Shown here one piece after another: positions 7,582 to 16,467 of a stretch of 55,376 nucleotides of DNA (positions are counted from its first letter, which is position 1; each line of letters opens with the position of its first letter). A program made the translations under genes and the position numbers. The notes beneath the pieces are model-generated. The model was not told where the DNA came from and did not search any database. It saw only the letters and a list, made by a program, of their open reading frames with translations. This stretch comes from CAVQEK01 sp964596645 (GTDB lineage Bacteria > Bacteroidota > Bacteroidia > Cytophagales > Cyclobacteriaceae): positions 1-55,376 of the forward strand of contig CAZQVB010000030.1 of NCBI GenBank assembly GCA_964596645.1, written 5' to 3'.

Positions 7582-9915
7582 TTAAAATATATCCTCCTTG
7601 TTCAACTCTTCGCCTGCCGGTGCATCTATGGCGAGGGAGTCTGACTGGTCGTAGCCGGAGTAGCCCGGGTTTCGATACCGCTCACAGTTGAGCTCCACAC
7701 GTATGGGCCTTATGGGGCTGGCGAAGGCACCTTTTTCATATCCAAGGCTTTCATCGGCATACACTTTCAGCATGAAATTTTCCCAAACGGGCATGGCCGT
7801 ACGGGCACCTTGGCCATAGGCCGATGTTTTGAAGTGAATACTGCGTTCGTCGCCGCCTACCCACACGCCGGCCACCAGGTCTTTGGTAAGGCCTACAAAC
7901 CAACCGTCAGAAGCATTCTGTGTGGTGCCGGTTTTGGCGCCGATTTCATTATTGATGCGCAGCTCCGGGTCGAGGCCCAGTGCAGTACCTTCGCGTTCTT
8001 CCGTAGCTCCTTTCAGCATATGCAGCATCACATAGGCCGTTTCTTCGCTCAGTACCTCTCGGGTGCGCGGAGGAAACTCCTGAATGATGTTGCCATACTT
8101 ATCTTCTATACGCGTGATGTAGTGTGGCTTGGTATAGCTGCCGTTGTTCACAAACGTGCTGTAGGCGCCGACCAACTCGTAGAGCGACACATCGCTCACG
8201 CCCAGCGCCAAAGAGGGCACCGGATCCAGGGCGCTCTCTACGCCCATATCCCGGGCATAGCGCACGACGGTTTGCGGCGATAATATTTTCATGAGGAAGG
8301 CCGTCACTGAATTTTTGGAGCGGGCCATTCCCTGGCGTATGGTCATGCGCTCGCCTGTAAACTTGCGGTTGTAGTTTTGCGGGGTGTAGGTAGGGGGCAC
8401 CTGCCCCGGCATTTGGAAAGTGACCGGTGCATCTTCCACTTCATAGCAGGGCGAGTAGCCATGGTCTATGGCGGCAGTATATACGAAAGGCTTGAAAGTA
8501 GAGCCGGGCTGCCGCTTGCCCTGGCGCACGTGGTCGTATTTGAAGTAGGCATGGTTGATGCCGCCGACCCAGGCTTTTATCTGCCCATTGTGCGGGTCCA
8601 TGGCCATGAAGCCGGTTTGTAGAAATTTCTTGTAGTAAGCCAGCGAGTCTATCGGGCTCATGAGCGTGTCGATCTCACCTTCCCAGGAAAAGACCTGCAT
8701 GGGCAGTTTTTTATTCAGTACAATTTGGATGGAGTCGGAGTCGCGGCCATATTCTTGTACCAGTTGCCTGTAGCGCGGGGTACGCCGAATGGCGCTCTCC
8801 AAAAAGTTTGGTATGATGCGGCCATTTTCATCGCGCCACGGCACTTCACCCCGCCAGTGCTCGTCAAATAGTTTTTGCAAATAAGTCATGTGCTCCCGCA
8901 CGGCCTCTTCCGCATATTCCTGCATGCGGCTGTCGATGGTGGTGTATATGCGCAAGCCCGACTCGAAGAGGTCGTAGTCATTTTCGCGGCACCAGTCCAG
9001 CAGATCTTGCCTTATTTCGGTTCTAAAATAGGGCGCAAGGCCTTCGTTGTGGCCTTCAGGCTTATAGTCGAGGCCCAGCGGTTGCATTTTCAGTGTGTCG
9101 TAGGCTTCTTTTGTTATGTAGTTGTACTTGTGCAGGTTGTGCAGTACTTCGGTGCGTTTTCTGAGCGCATATTCGGGGTTCATTACCGGGCTGTAGCGCG
9201 TGGGCTTGTTCAGCATACCCACCAGCATGGCCGATTGGGTGTAGTTGAGGCTGTCGGGTGTAGTGTTGAAGAACGTCTTTGCCGCCACTTCTATGCCGTA
9301 CGCATTGTGCCCAAAGAGTACGGTATTGAGAAACATCGCCATAATTTCCTCTTTGGTAAAGTTGCTCTCCAGCTCTATGGCCACGATCCACTCTTTGGTT
9401 TTGCTGATGAGCAGGTCCAGCTTATTGATGCCGAGCTTGTTCAGCGAACCTTGCAATTCTTCCTCTCGCGTACGAAAAAGGTTCTTGGCCAACTGCTGAC
9501 TGATGGTGCTGCCCCCGCCCGATGACTCCTGTCCCAGCAAAATAGATTTGAACACCACACGCAGCATGCCGCGCAGGTCTATGCCGGCATGGTTGAAAAA
9601 CCGAACGTCTTCGGTGGTGAGCAGGGTTTGTATGATTTCTGGCGAGAGGTCGTCGTAGGCTACCTGGGTGCGGTTGTACCGGAAATATTTGCCCAGCACT
9701 TCACCATCGATGGCATAGATGACTGAAGAAAGGTCATTCTCTCGCTCCGGATTTTCCAGCGAAGTGTAGCTGGGCAGCTCGCCAAACAACCCGAACAGAT
9801 TGATGCGTACAGACAGAATAAACAAAACACCCAGCAAAAAAAGAGAAATGAATGCGATCCAGGTGTATTTGATCACCGGGCGGTATACCCTGTGTTTATG
9901 GTTTATTGCTTTCAT
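7582..9915 (-). CDS. mrcA: Penicillin-binding protein 1A (bifunctional class A)
   Basis: Inner-membrane peptidoglycan synthase with glycosyltransferase and transpeptidase activity. One N-terminal membrane helix (about 18-37) precedes the family 51 glycosyltransferase (catalytic Glu102 in TEDVRFFNHAG; GGSTISQQLAKN). The transpeptidase shows all three motifs: SxxK with Ser472 (GSTFKPF), SKN (MARSKNSV) and KTG with Lys661 (AKTGTTQN). The 777 residues are normal. Its first 20 bases overlap the 3' end of the porW-like gene, implying translational coupling. uvrC begins about 60 bases downstream. Confidence 0.95.
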   Translation of the reverse strand: MKAINHKHRVYRPVIKYTWIAFISLFLLGVLFILSVRINLFGLFGELPSYTSLENPERENDLSSVIYAIDGEVLGKYFRYNRTQVAYDDLSPEIIQTLLTTEDVRFFNHAGIDLRGMLRVVFKSILLGQESSGGGSTISQQLAKNLFRTREEELQGSLNKLGINKLDLLISKTKEWIVAIELESNFTKEEIMAMFLNTVLFGHNAYGIEVAAKTFFNTTPDSLNYTQSAMLVGMLNKPTRYSPVMNPEYALRKRTEVLHNLHKYNYITKEAYDTLKMQPLGLDYKPEGHNEGLAPYFRTEIRQDLLDWCRENDYDLFESGLRIYTTIDSRMQEYAEEAVREHMTYLQKLFDEHWRGEVPWRDENGRIIPNFLESAIRRTPRYRQLVQEYGRDSDSIQIVLNKKLPMQVFSWEGEIDTLMSPIDSLAYYKKFLQTGFMAMDPHNGQIKAWVGGINHAYFKYDHVRQGKRQPGSTFKPFVYTAAIDHGYSPCYEVEDAPVTFQMPGQVPPTYTPQNYNRKFTGERMTIRQGMARSKNSVTAFLMKILSPQTVVRYARDMGVESALDPVPSLALGVSDVSLYELVGAYSTFVNNGSYTKPHYITRIEDKYGNIIQEFPPRTREVLSEETAYVMLHMLKGATEEREGTALGLDPELRINNEIGAKTGTTQNASDGWFVGLTKDLVAGVWVGGDERSIHFKTSAYGQGARTAMPVWENFMLKVYADESLGYEKGAFASPIRPIRVELNCERYRNPGYSGYDQSDSLAIDAPAGEELNKEDIF

Positions 9916-12514
9916 TGTTGATATAATGGGTATCGAAAAATGCTAAATAATCATCAAGCCGCTTGGTCTGAAAGAAAATCTGAAAATTATCTTCTGTTAT
10001 TACGAATGGCTTTGCGCCGCTTCTGGCAAGCTGCCCAAGCGGCCCGCCTTCTCCTGCCATCACATCATATGCCTGCATGGCCAGCTCCTTATCCTGAAAC
10101 TTATTGACCAGTACCAGCGATTGCCGGTCGTTCAACGATAGCGTGCCGGTTTTCAGTTGGAGTGCAGGGTATTTATTTTCCAAAAAGCGATCGACCACGG
10201 CGGGTAGCACCTGGCTGGCGCTGTCGCTTTCAGCAAACACCACGACTAAAAAATGAGGCTGATCAAAGTCGGAGATAAATCTGGCGCCACTGCGCTGTGC
10301 CTCATTCACCTCAAACTCACGACTGGCAGCGAGCAGCTTTTTGGCGTATTCCACTACTTCGCTTTCAGGGTTGTTTTCCACAAATTCCTGTAGCTCGTAC
10401 TGGTATTTATACTTGCCTTCTACTTTGCCGTCGATGAGTATGCCCAGTATTTTGAGTTTATCGCTAAAGCTGTTGTCGGGGTATTGCTGCAGTGCCCGGC
10501 TTACAAGCAGCCCGGCCTGATCGAGCTTTCCATCTTCATAATACTGATATGCGATTTCGTACAGTTTCTGCAGGCGCTCATTGGTCTCCGCACTTTCCTG
10601 CAGGTAGTTGGGGTTGATGGCCAGGTTGGCAAAAATGGTTTCGGGGTAGGCGCTGGTCAGTTTGTCTTTATAGAAATCCGCCTTGTTGGCGTCTTCACGC
10701 TTTTTATGTATCAGAAATAACAGATACAGTGCTTCGGGCTCATGCTCTGACCCGGGAAACCTCGCCAGCAGCTTTTCAAATGTATCGATGGCGTTGTCGG
10801 GCTCCTCGAGCTGAAAGTTGTAGATGTTGCCCAGCTTGAAGAGTGCCTCTTCTATTTCAGTAAGCGCTGCAGTCTGCTCTTCTTGTGTGAACGGGATGGT
10901 GCCGCGCAACTGCGCCACCTCAGCCACTGGGTCAAAATTATCGTCCAGCTCCTCGGGTGTCGTTTCTATTTCGTTTTCCTCTATTATTTCGTACTCTTCA
11001 AAGGTGGCGATCGCCTCCTTTTGCTTGCGTCGCCAGTGGTCTTCCAGTGGCCGATTGCCCCAGCGTGCCCTGAATTGGGTGATTCCTGCAGCCACAGCTG
11101 TTCTGTTGTAAAAATACCACGTGCCGCCGGCATTGCCACCGGTTACGTCCTGAAACACATCGGTGTTGTTGCCGGGCATGTTGCCGTAGTTGAAAGAGCC
11201 GATGGTGCTGTTGCGCACAAGTTTTCTCATTTGCCGCTCTTCGTCTTTCTTACGCTCTTCGCGCTGCTCCACCACCGACGTCAGTAGCTGATCGAGCGAG
11301 CGGTCGTCCATGGCCGCCAGCGCCAGCAGGCTGTCCTGGCGCTGTATGATGTCGATCTGCGCCACAAAATCGCTCAATACCTCCTGCCGCTGCTTGATGG
11401 CCGCATAGTTGGCTTCATCTTGCGGCAGATTGTTGACGGTGCTGTCGTAGTAGGCTTTGGCCAGTTCGTATTTTTTGTAGTGCTCGTAGTAGAGGCGGCC
11501 AAGGGCGAGGTAGGTATATGCTTTTTGTATAGGGCTTCCTCCGGGCTCGGCGGCACTCAATTTATAATTGTCTACGGCCAGGTCGTGGTTGCCCTGGCGC
11601 AGTTCAAATCGCCCCATCTCATAGAAAATGCGGTCGCGGTACTCAGTGTTTTTCTTATCCTTGAGCAGCCGCGTAAAGTATTTCCTCACCCTTTTCAGGT
11701 TTGCCTGCTCCGACAGTTCCGTTACCTGGCCCAGATTGAGCTTGGCATAGAAAGATAGTTCGTATGTGGGGTTGCTGCGCAAAGACTTTTTATAATGCGC
11801 ATATGCCTCTTCATCGTTGCCCATGTTCTGGTAGATCTGCGCTATGATGAAGTGCCAGCGTGCGCGCTTTTTTTTCTCACCTTCCAGCGACAGGGCCTTT
11901 TCCATATCGGGCAGCACACGCTCATAATTGCCGGCCAGTTGGTAGAGGTAAGCACGGGTAAGGGCAAGGTCTTTTTCGTTTTCCTTATCCAGTTCTTCCT
12001 TCTTCAGGTAGTCGGCCACGGCCACGGCGTTGTTGTATTCAGAATAGTGAATAAAGGTACGCATGAGATTTACGAGCGCGCGGTGCCGTGCTTCATCATC
12101 ATCGCTCTTGGTGTTTACAAACTTGAACGTCTCGATGGCATTGACGAAGTCGCCTCCATAAAAGCGCGACAGGCCTACGAGTATGTAGCTGTCGTCTACC
12201 CATTTGCTGTTTTGGTGGCGCTGAATGGGTTGAGAAGCTTTTTTGATGATGTCTTCGAGCTTGGGGCGCAGCGGATCGATGGTGGCCGAGTCGATGTTGG
12301 GATATATGCGCAGCACCCGGTCGTAATTATTTTCATGGCTGTCCCAAATGGTCTGCTCTATTTCTTTCATCGACTCGCGGGCGATGAAGTAGGCGTTGTA
12401 GTGGGCAGTGGTATTGTGGTAGGTTTTGCTGAAAAAATTCTTGCGCTGGGGTGCGCATTGAGCACATAAAAGGATGACGGGCAGCCAAATAAAAAACTGC
12501 GTACTACGCCTCAT
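9896..12514 (-). CDS. porW: TPR lipoprotein, SprE/PorW-like (type IX secretion/gliding)
   Basis: Large tetratricopeptide-repeat envelope protein. The opening after the signal (NFFSKTYHNTTAHYNAYF) and the 870-residue length with scattered TPRs match the SprE/PorW family, which is needed for type IX secretion and gliding in Flavobacterium and Porphyromonas; the family call is from recall of that N-terminal pattern. The start chosen at 12514 gives MRRSTQFFIWLPVILLCAQC, a secretion signal with candidate lipidation cysteines, although the lipobox is not canonical. The ATG at 12550 adds 12 residues of no signal character. Repeats cover about 100-400 and 580-700, and a low-complexity linker rich in Glu/Asp/Arg lies between. 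It leads the operon with PBP1A and uvrC. The T9SS-signal protease at 34361 is a possible client. Confidence 0.8.
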   Translation of the reverse strand: MRRSTQFFIWLPVILLCAQCAPQRKNFFSKTYHNTTAHYNAYFIARESMKEIEQTIWDSHENNYDRVLRIYPNIDSATIDPLRPKLEDIIKKASQPIQRHQNSKWVDDSYILVGLSRFYGGDFVNAIETFKFVNTKSDDDEARHRALVNLMRTFIHYSEYNNAVAVADYLKKEELDKENEKDLALTRAYLYQLAGNYERVLPDMEKALSLEGEKKKRARWHFIIAQIYQNMGNDEEAYAHYKKSLRSNPTYELSFYAKLNLGQVTELSEQANLKRVRKYFTRLLKDKKNTEYRDRIFYEMGRFELRQGNHDLAVDNYKLSAAEPGGSPIQKAYTYLALGRLYYEHYKKYELAKAYYDSTVNNLPQDEANYAAIKQRQEVLSDFVAQIDIIQRQDSLLALAAMDDRSLDQLLTSVVEQREERKKDEERQMRKLVRNSTIGSFNYGNMPGNNTDVFQDVTGGNAGGTWYFYNRTAVAAGITQFRARWGNRPLEDHWRRKQKEAIATFEEYEIIEENEIETTPEELDDNFDPVAEVAQLRGTIPFTQEEQTAALTEIEEALFKLGNIYNFQLEEPDNAIDTFEKLLARFPGSEHEPEALYLLFLIHKKREDANKADFYKDKLTSAYPETIFANLAINPNYLQESAETNERLQKLYEIAYQYYEDGKLDQAGLLVSRALQQYPDNSFSDKLKILGILIDGKVEGKYKYQYELQEFVENNPESEVVEYAKKLLAASREFEVNEAQRSGARFISDFDQPHFLVVVFAESDSASQVLPAVVDRFLENKYPALQLKTGTLSLNDRQSLVLVNKFQDKELAMQAYDVMAGEGGPLGQLARSGAKPFVITEDNFQIFFQTKRLDDYLAFFDTHYINNESNKP

Positions 12515-12608
12515 GTATGATCTCAACGGATTGCTGTTTGATGCCCACATTAAACGGGAAAATTAGGACAATTAATACAATATGTACACAGCATTGGCTT
12601 TTAATCTA

Positions 12609-12616
12609 TAGTTTTG
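12609..12616 (+). promoter_or_regulatory. Possible promoter -7 box for the M23 gene
   Basis: TAGTTTTG fits TAnnTTTG. It ends only 11 bases before the TTG start at 12628, so the transcript would be nearly leaderless. A TTG at 12594-12596 is too close to be a standard -33 element. Low certainty. Confidence 0.3.
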
Positions 12617-12627
12617 TCATTTCACTT

Positions 12628-13497
12628 TTGAGCGACCAGCATTTGAAACCCCGAAAGACGCTTTCCAGTTGGCTAACGAACCGTTTCCTGCTCATCATAC
12701 GAAATGAGGAAAATTTCGCTGAAAAGACCACGCTCAGTTTTACTTACGCCAAGCTTATTCTCACATTATTTTCGGCCCTGCTGGTGCTCATGATGGGCAG
12801 CCTCATACTGTCGCAAACGCTGATGGCAAAGTGGTTTGACCCCCGTCATGAACTCATCGTGATGGATCGGCACCTGGTGGAGCTGGCCGACAAAGTAGAT
12901 TCCCTGGAGCGTGCAGTGCAGGTAAAAGATCAGTTCATCGCCAACATAAAAAATGTGCTGACAGGCAAGCCCATGACCGACGACTCGCTGATGCAAAATG
13001 CTCAGCGAAAAGCCGTGCAACCAGGCGATGAAACTCTGTCGCCGATCGATTCGGTCTTCAGGCGCGAGTTTGAAGAGTCGGGAGTATCATTCGTCACAGC
13101 GGCCAATTCTTACGCGCGCGAAACTGAAATCCTGGATTTTTTTCCGCCAATAGACGGACTGGTATCGCGGCCTTTCAATCTGAAGATAGACCACTATGGG
13201 GTAGATGTGGTAAGCAAAAGCAATGAGCCCATAAAAGCAGTGGCCGACGGTACGATCTTATTCGCCGACTGGTCTCAGGAATCGGGCAATGTAATCGCCA
13301 TTCAGCACAGGGGGAACGTCGTTTCACTATATAAGCACAATTCGGCATTGTTGAAAAAAGTTGGTAATTTTGTCAATTCCGGTGAGGTCATTGCCATCAT
13401 TGGCAACTCCGGCGATCTCACCACTGGCCCTCATCTTCATTTCGAATTATGGTTCAACGGTAAGCCGGTAGATCCGGAGGATTTCATCTCGTTTTAA
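12628..13497 (+). CDS. M23 family metallopeptidase (LytM-type), membrane anchored
   Basis: Peptidoglycan endopeptidase or its regulator, with one membrane helix followed by a coiled-coil stretch and a C-terminal LytM domain. The zinc-site motifs are complete: HYGVD and HLHFELWF, so it should be active. A TTG start at 12628 (SDQHLKPRKTLSSWLTNRF) is preferred. The conserved cytosolic lead KTLSSWLTNRFLLIIRNEE begins just after it and no ATG or GTG is near. The upstream in-frame ATG at 12517 overlaps the divergent porW-like start. That gives 289 residues. Bactofilin follows 19 bases later, the classic pairing of an M23 peptidase with a bactofilin scaffold. Confidence 0.9.
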   Translation: MSDQHLKPRKTLSSWLTNRFLLIIRNEENFAEKTTLSFTYAKLILTLFSALLVLMMGSLILSQTLMAKWFDPRHELIVMDRHLVELADKVDSLERAVQVKDQFIANIKNVLTGKPMTDDSLMQNAQRKAVQPGDETLSPIDSVFRREFEESGVSFVTAANSYARETEILDFFPPIDGLVSRPFNLKIDHYGVDVVSKSNEPIKAVADGTILFADWSQESGNVIAIQHRGNVVSLYKHNSALLKKVGNFVNSGEVIAIIGNSGDLTTGPHLHFELWFNGKPVDPEDFISF

Positions 13498-13516
13498 AAA
13501 AAAAACATTGGATCGC

Positions 13517-13957
13517 ATGTTTAATAATAAAGTAGAAAAAACTATAGAGCAGGATGTGAGCAGCAGCAACATACTGGGCAAAGGCACATTTCTCGATGGC
13601 AATGTGGAGTCGTTTGGCAACATACGCATCGAGGGTAAAATTCACGGCAGTGTAAAGAGCAAATCTAAAATTGTACTGGGGCAGTCATCGGTAATACAGG
13701 GCGATGTGATTGCTCAAAATGCAGAAATAGCCGGCGAAGTAACCGGCACCATCGAAGTAACGGAGCAGCTCATCCTGCGCCCATCGGCCATCATAGGCGG
13801 CGACATCATCACCAACAAACTCATCGTAGAGTCGGGAGCCTCCTTCAACGGTAGCTGTAAAATGGGCGTGGCCAATAAAGAAATAAAAATTGAAGAAAAC
13901 GGAAAATCCTCAAAATCCGCAGAACCCAAGCCGGCGCCGGAAGCTCGACCAAGTTAA
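13517..13957 (+). CDS. Bactofilin (polymer-forming cytoskeletal protein)
   Basis: Self-assembling beta-helix scaffold protein that positions cell-wall enzymes. The repeated short beta rungs are visible from about residue 17 to 118 (NIRIEGKIHGSVKSKSKIVLG, then GDVIAQNAEIAGEV and so on), flanked by a short polar N-terminus and a Pro/Lys-rich tail. ATG 13517 is chosen over an in-frame TTG at 13508. Its last 68 bases are overlapped in another frame by the start of atpZ. The neighbours (M23 peptidase before, ATP synthase genes after) suggest one transcript. Confidence 0.93.
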   Translation: MFNNKVEKTIEQDVSSSNILGKGTFLDGNVESFGNIRIEGKIHGSVKSKSKIVLGQSSVIQGDVIAQNAEIAGEVTGTIEVTEQLILRPSAIIGGDIITNKLIVESGASFNGSCKMGVANKEIKIEENGKSSKSAEPKPAPEARPS

Positions 13958-14141
13958 TGCCTATGTGAAGTACTCCGGCCTTGCCTTGCAAATGGCCGTG
14001 ATGATCTTGCTCGGCTTTTGGCTGGGGCAAAAGCTCGATCACTGGCTGGGTTTATCTTTTCCGGCATTCACCATAGTCCTTATACTTGCCTTTCTTTCGG
14101 TATCTTTTTACGCACTGATCAAAAGCCTGCCAAAAAATTGA
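13890..14141 (+). CDS. atpZ: AtpZ/AtpI-family ATP synthase accessory protein
   Basis: Small two-helix membrane protein of the AtpZ class, associated with assembly or ion supply of F-type ATP synthase. After a polar, proline-rich lead the family pattern YVKYSGLALQMAVMILLGF is followed by LGQKLDHWLG and a second hydrophobic helix. The only usable start that keeps the conserved part is TTG 13890, inside the bactofilin gene, giving 83 residues. Its stop overlaps the TTG start of the next gene (attga). Confidence 0.85.
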   Translation: MKKTENPQNPQNPSRRRKLDQVNAYVKYSGLALQMAVMILLGFWLGQKLDHWLGLSFPAFTIVLILAFLSVSFYALIKSLPKN

Positions 14142-14560
14142 ATAAGTCCAAGACCATCACCACGCTTTGGATACTGTCGGCCACAGTAGTCGTCTGCACC
14201 CTGCTGCTGTACTGGCTGGTGCCGCAGGTCATCTATCGCTGGGTGTGGGTGCTGCTTATTTATTTTATCGCCATCACCATGGCTTCTTATCTGGTGGTGC
14301 AGCGCATTGCCTCCCGCAAAAGGGACAATTTTATGGCCGCCTACTTCTCTGCCATGCTTGCGCGTTTGTTTCTCAGCATCATCGTGGCCAGCGTATTCAT
14401 ATTGCTCGACAGGTCGGAAGTTTTGCTGTTCGCCATCAATTTTGTAGTGCTCTATTTATTATTTCTCGGGTTTGAATTATATGGCATTATGTCTAACTTG
14501 CGCCATCATTTCAAAAAGGGCCCCGCTGATTTAGATGATACGCATGAAAGACAAGTATAA
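14138..14560 (+). CDS. AtpI-like membrane protein of the ATP synthase operon
   Basis: Four hydrophobic helices in 140 residues (about 6-28, 31-52, 70-90, 96-116), no other motif. Size and position just before atpB are those of the AtpI-type protein; function is inferred from place. The TTG at 14138 overlaps the atpZ stop TGA and places the start directly before NKSKTITTLWIL. Any earlier in-frame start would run through atpZ and add residues that look like its out-of-frame shadow. The 3' end overlaps the atpB start by about 25 bases. Confidence 0.75.
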   Translation: MNKSKTITTLWILSATVVVCTLLLYWLVPQVIYRWVWVLLIYFIAITMASYLVVQRIASRKRDNFMAAYFSAMLARLFLSIIVASVFILLDRSEVLLFAINFVVLYLLFLGFELYGIMSNLRHHFKKGPADLDDTHERQV

Positions 14561-15602
14561 AATACTGAAGTTCAGCCTTTTAATCCTCCTGTTTTTTACT
14601 GTTGCTTCGTCACAATTATCGGCTGCTCCCGAGGAAGGCGGCAGCAAAACCGGCTGGATAATGCATCACATAAAGGATGCACACGAGTGGCATTTTGCCA
14701 CCATCGGCCATACACACATCACCCTTCCGCTACCCGTTATCATTTACGAAGTTGGCTACGGACTACGCACCTACATGTCGTCGGCCTTCTATGATGAGCA
14801 TCACAACGCCGTGACGGTTGATGGCTACTATATCGACGACCATGAGCATATTCAATCTGTGAATGAGAATGTCAGCTTTTACGACATCTCCATCACCAAA
14901 AATGTGGCAGCTTTGCTGCTGAGCGTGGTCATACTGCTGCTTGTGTTCATCACTGTGGCAAACAGGTACAAGAAGCATCCGGGCAGCGCTCCACGTGGTA
15001 TGCAGTCCTTCCTGGAGCCCATCATCATATTCGTACGCGACGAGATCGCGCGCCCCACCATAGGCGACAAAAAATACGGCCGCTTTATGCCATACCTGCT
15101 CACCGTGTTTTTCTTTATTTGGCTGAACAACCTGCTGGGGCTCATACCCGGCTCGGCCAACCTCACCGGCAACATTGCCGTGACATTGACACTTGCGGTG
15201 TTCACCTTTTTGATCACTACCTTCAGCGGTACCAAAGACTATTGGAAACATATATTCAACACACCCGGCGTGCCCTGGTGGCTCAAGTTTCCCATACCGA
15301 TCATGCCCGTAGTGGAGTTTATCGGTATGTTCACCAAGCCATTTTCGCTCATGGTGCGGCTTTTTGCCAACATTACCGCCGGGCACATCATCATTTATAG
15401 CCTCATCGCCCTTGTTTTTATTTTCGAAACCGCGGCTGTGGGTATTGCCAGTGTTATCTTTGGGGTCTTCATGAATGTGATCGAACTACTCGTCGCGTTT
15501 ATTCAGGCCTTTGTGTTCACCCTGCTTTCTGCCATATACTTTGGCATGGCCGTAGAGGAGCACGATAGCCACGAGGAAGCACTGGAGCATCAGGCAATTT
15601 AG
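14535..15602 (+). CDS. atpB: ATP synthase F0 subunit a
   Basis: Membrane stator subunit that forms the proton half-channels against the c-ring. The key arginine is in SLMVRLFANITAGH; TM helices precede and follow. Compared with proteobacterial subunit a, it carries about 100 extra N-terminal residues beginning with a signal-like helix and containing a His-rich stretch (DEHHNAVTV...DDHEHIQ), a form I associate with Bacteroidota. The start may be ATG 14535 or ATG 14544 (MKDKYKIL). It overlaps the preceding gene. Confidence 0.96.
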   Translation: MIRMKDKYKILKFSLLILLFFTVASSQLSAAPEEGGSKTGWIMHHIKDAHEWHFATIGHTHITLPLPVIIYEVGYGLRTYMSSAFYDEHHNAVTVDGYYIDDHEHIQSVNENVSFYDISITKNVAALLLSVVILLLVFITVANRYKKHPGSAPRGMQSFLEPIIIFVRDEIARPTIGDKKYGRFMPYLLTVFFFIWLNNLLGLIPGSANLTGNIAVTLTLAVFTFLITTFSGTKDYWKHIFNTPGVPWWLKFPIPIMPVVEFIGMFTKPFSLMVRLFANITAGHIIIYSLIALVFIFETAAVGIASVIFGVFMNVIELLVAFIQAFVFTLLSAIYFGMAVEEHDSHEEALEHQAI

Positions 15603-15631
15603 TTTTGTTTCATATATAAATAGTTTAATTC

Positions 15632-15883
15632 ATGTTGTTAGAAGCGTTATTACTTGCTGCTGAAGGTTTGGGCCTCATGGGCGCCGGCATAGGTGCTGGC
15701 ATTGTTGCATTAGGCGCAGGCATCGGTATTGGCCGCATTGGTGGCTCCGCTATGGAGTCGGTGGCCAGGCAACCGGAAGCCTATGGAAAGATCCAAACCG
15801 CCATGATTATTGCTGCTGCACTTATAGAAGGTGTGGCGCTCTTTGGCGTGATCGTGTGTCTGATCATCGCGACACAGGGTTAA
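15632..15883 (+). CDS. atpE: ATP synthase F0 subunit c
   Basis: Proteolipid of the rotor ring: two helices joined by the polar loop MESVARQPEAYGKI. The ion-binding carboxylate is Glu66 in AALIEGVALFG. The surrounding residues lack the Gln and Ser/Thr ligands of sodium-type rings, so proton coupling is expected. The 83 residues are typical. A hairpin with a T-tract follows the stop before atpF. Confidence 0.97.
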   Translation: MLLEALLLAAEGLGLMGAGIGAGIVALGAGIGIGRIGGSAMESVARQPEAYGKIQTAMIIAAALIEGVALFGVIVCLIIATQG

Positions 15884-15897
15884 GAAAAAATGAGCAA

Positions 15898-15945
15898 AAC
15901 CGGGATCGGCTGATTTGCATTAGGCATTCAGCCGGTTCTTTTTTT
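15898..15945 (+). terminator. Hairpin with T-tract between atpE and atpF
   Basis: The arms aaccgg...ctga (5' arm with a six-base bulge) and tcagccggtt pair over about ten base pairs and are followed at once by c and seven T. This has the form of an intrinsic terminator, but it lies inside the operon. It is therefore likely a partial terminator or an mRNA stability element that raises atpE over the downstream genes. Confidence 0.6.
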
Positions 15946-15968
15946 AAAGAATAAAACACGAACATCAA

Positions 15969-16463
15969 ATGGATCTTTTAACCCCGGAATTTGGCCTTAT
16001 CTTCTGGCACACCATTATCTTTCTGGTGTTGCTGTTTTTGCTGGGTAAGTTTGCCTGGAAACCCATACTAAAAGCCCTGAACGATAGAGAGCATTCTATA
16101 GAAGCTGCCTTGAGATCGGCCGATAAAGCGCGGGAAGAAATGGAAAGCCTGAGGGCCGACAATCAGAAGTTGTTGGCGGAAGCCAAGGAAGAAAGAGAAA
16201 AAGTATTGAAGGATGCTGCCAGAGTGGCCAGTGGCATTAAAGAAGAAGCCAAAGAAGAAGCTTCCAAGATCAGCAACAAGATGATTGCTGACGCCAAAGC
16301 GGCCATAGATACTGAGAAGGAAAAGGCACTGAGCGAAATAAAAGACCAGGTGGCTGAGCTGTCTCTTCAAATATCGGAAAAGCTGCTGCGCAAGCAGCTC
16401 GATGACCAGGGCGAGCAAAAGGAACTGATCAGGGATTTCATGAAAGACATTAAGCTGAACTAA
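15969..16463 (+). CDS. atpF: ATP synthase F0 subunit b
   Basis: Peripheral stalk subunit: one N-terminal membrane helix (about 9-28, LIFWHTIIFLVLLFLLGKF) followed by a long charged coiled coil rich in Ala, Glu and Lys up to residue 164. Length is normal. The stop is 4 bases before atpH. Confidence 0.95.
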   Translation: MDLLTPEFGLIFWHTIIFLVLLFLLGKFAWKPILKALNDREHSIEAALRSADKAREEMESLRADNQKLLAEAKEEREKVLKDAARVASGIKEEAKEEASKISNKMIADAKAAIDTEKEKALSEIKDQVAELSLQISEKLLRKQLDDQGEQKELIRDFMKDIKLN

Positions 16464-16467
16464 ACGC

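Noticed and set aside
15632..15883. Sodium-type c-ring
   Set aside because: The Gln and Ser/Thr ligands around the ion carboxylate are missing; the site is proton type.
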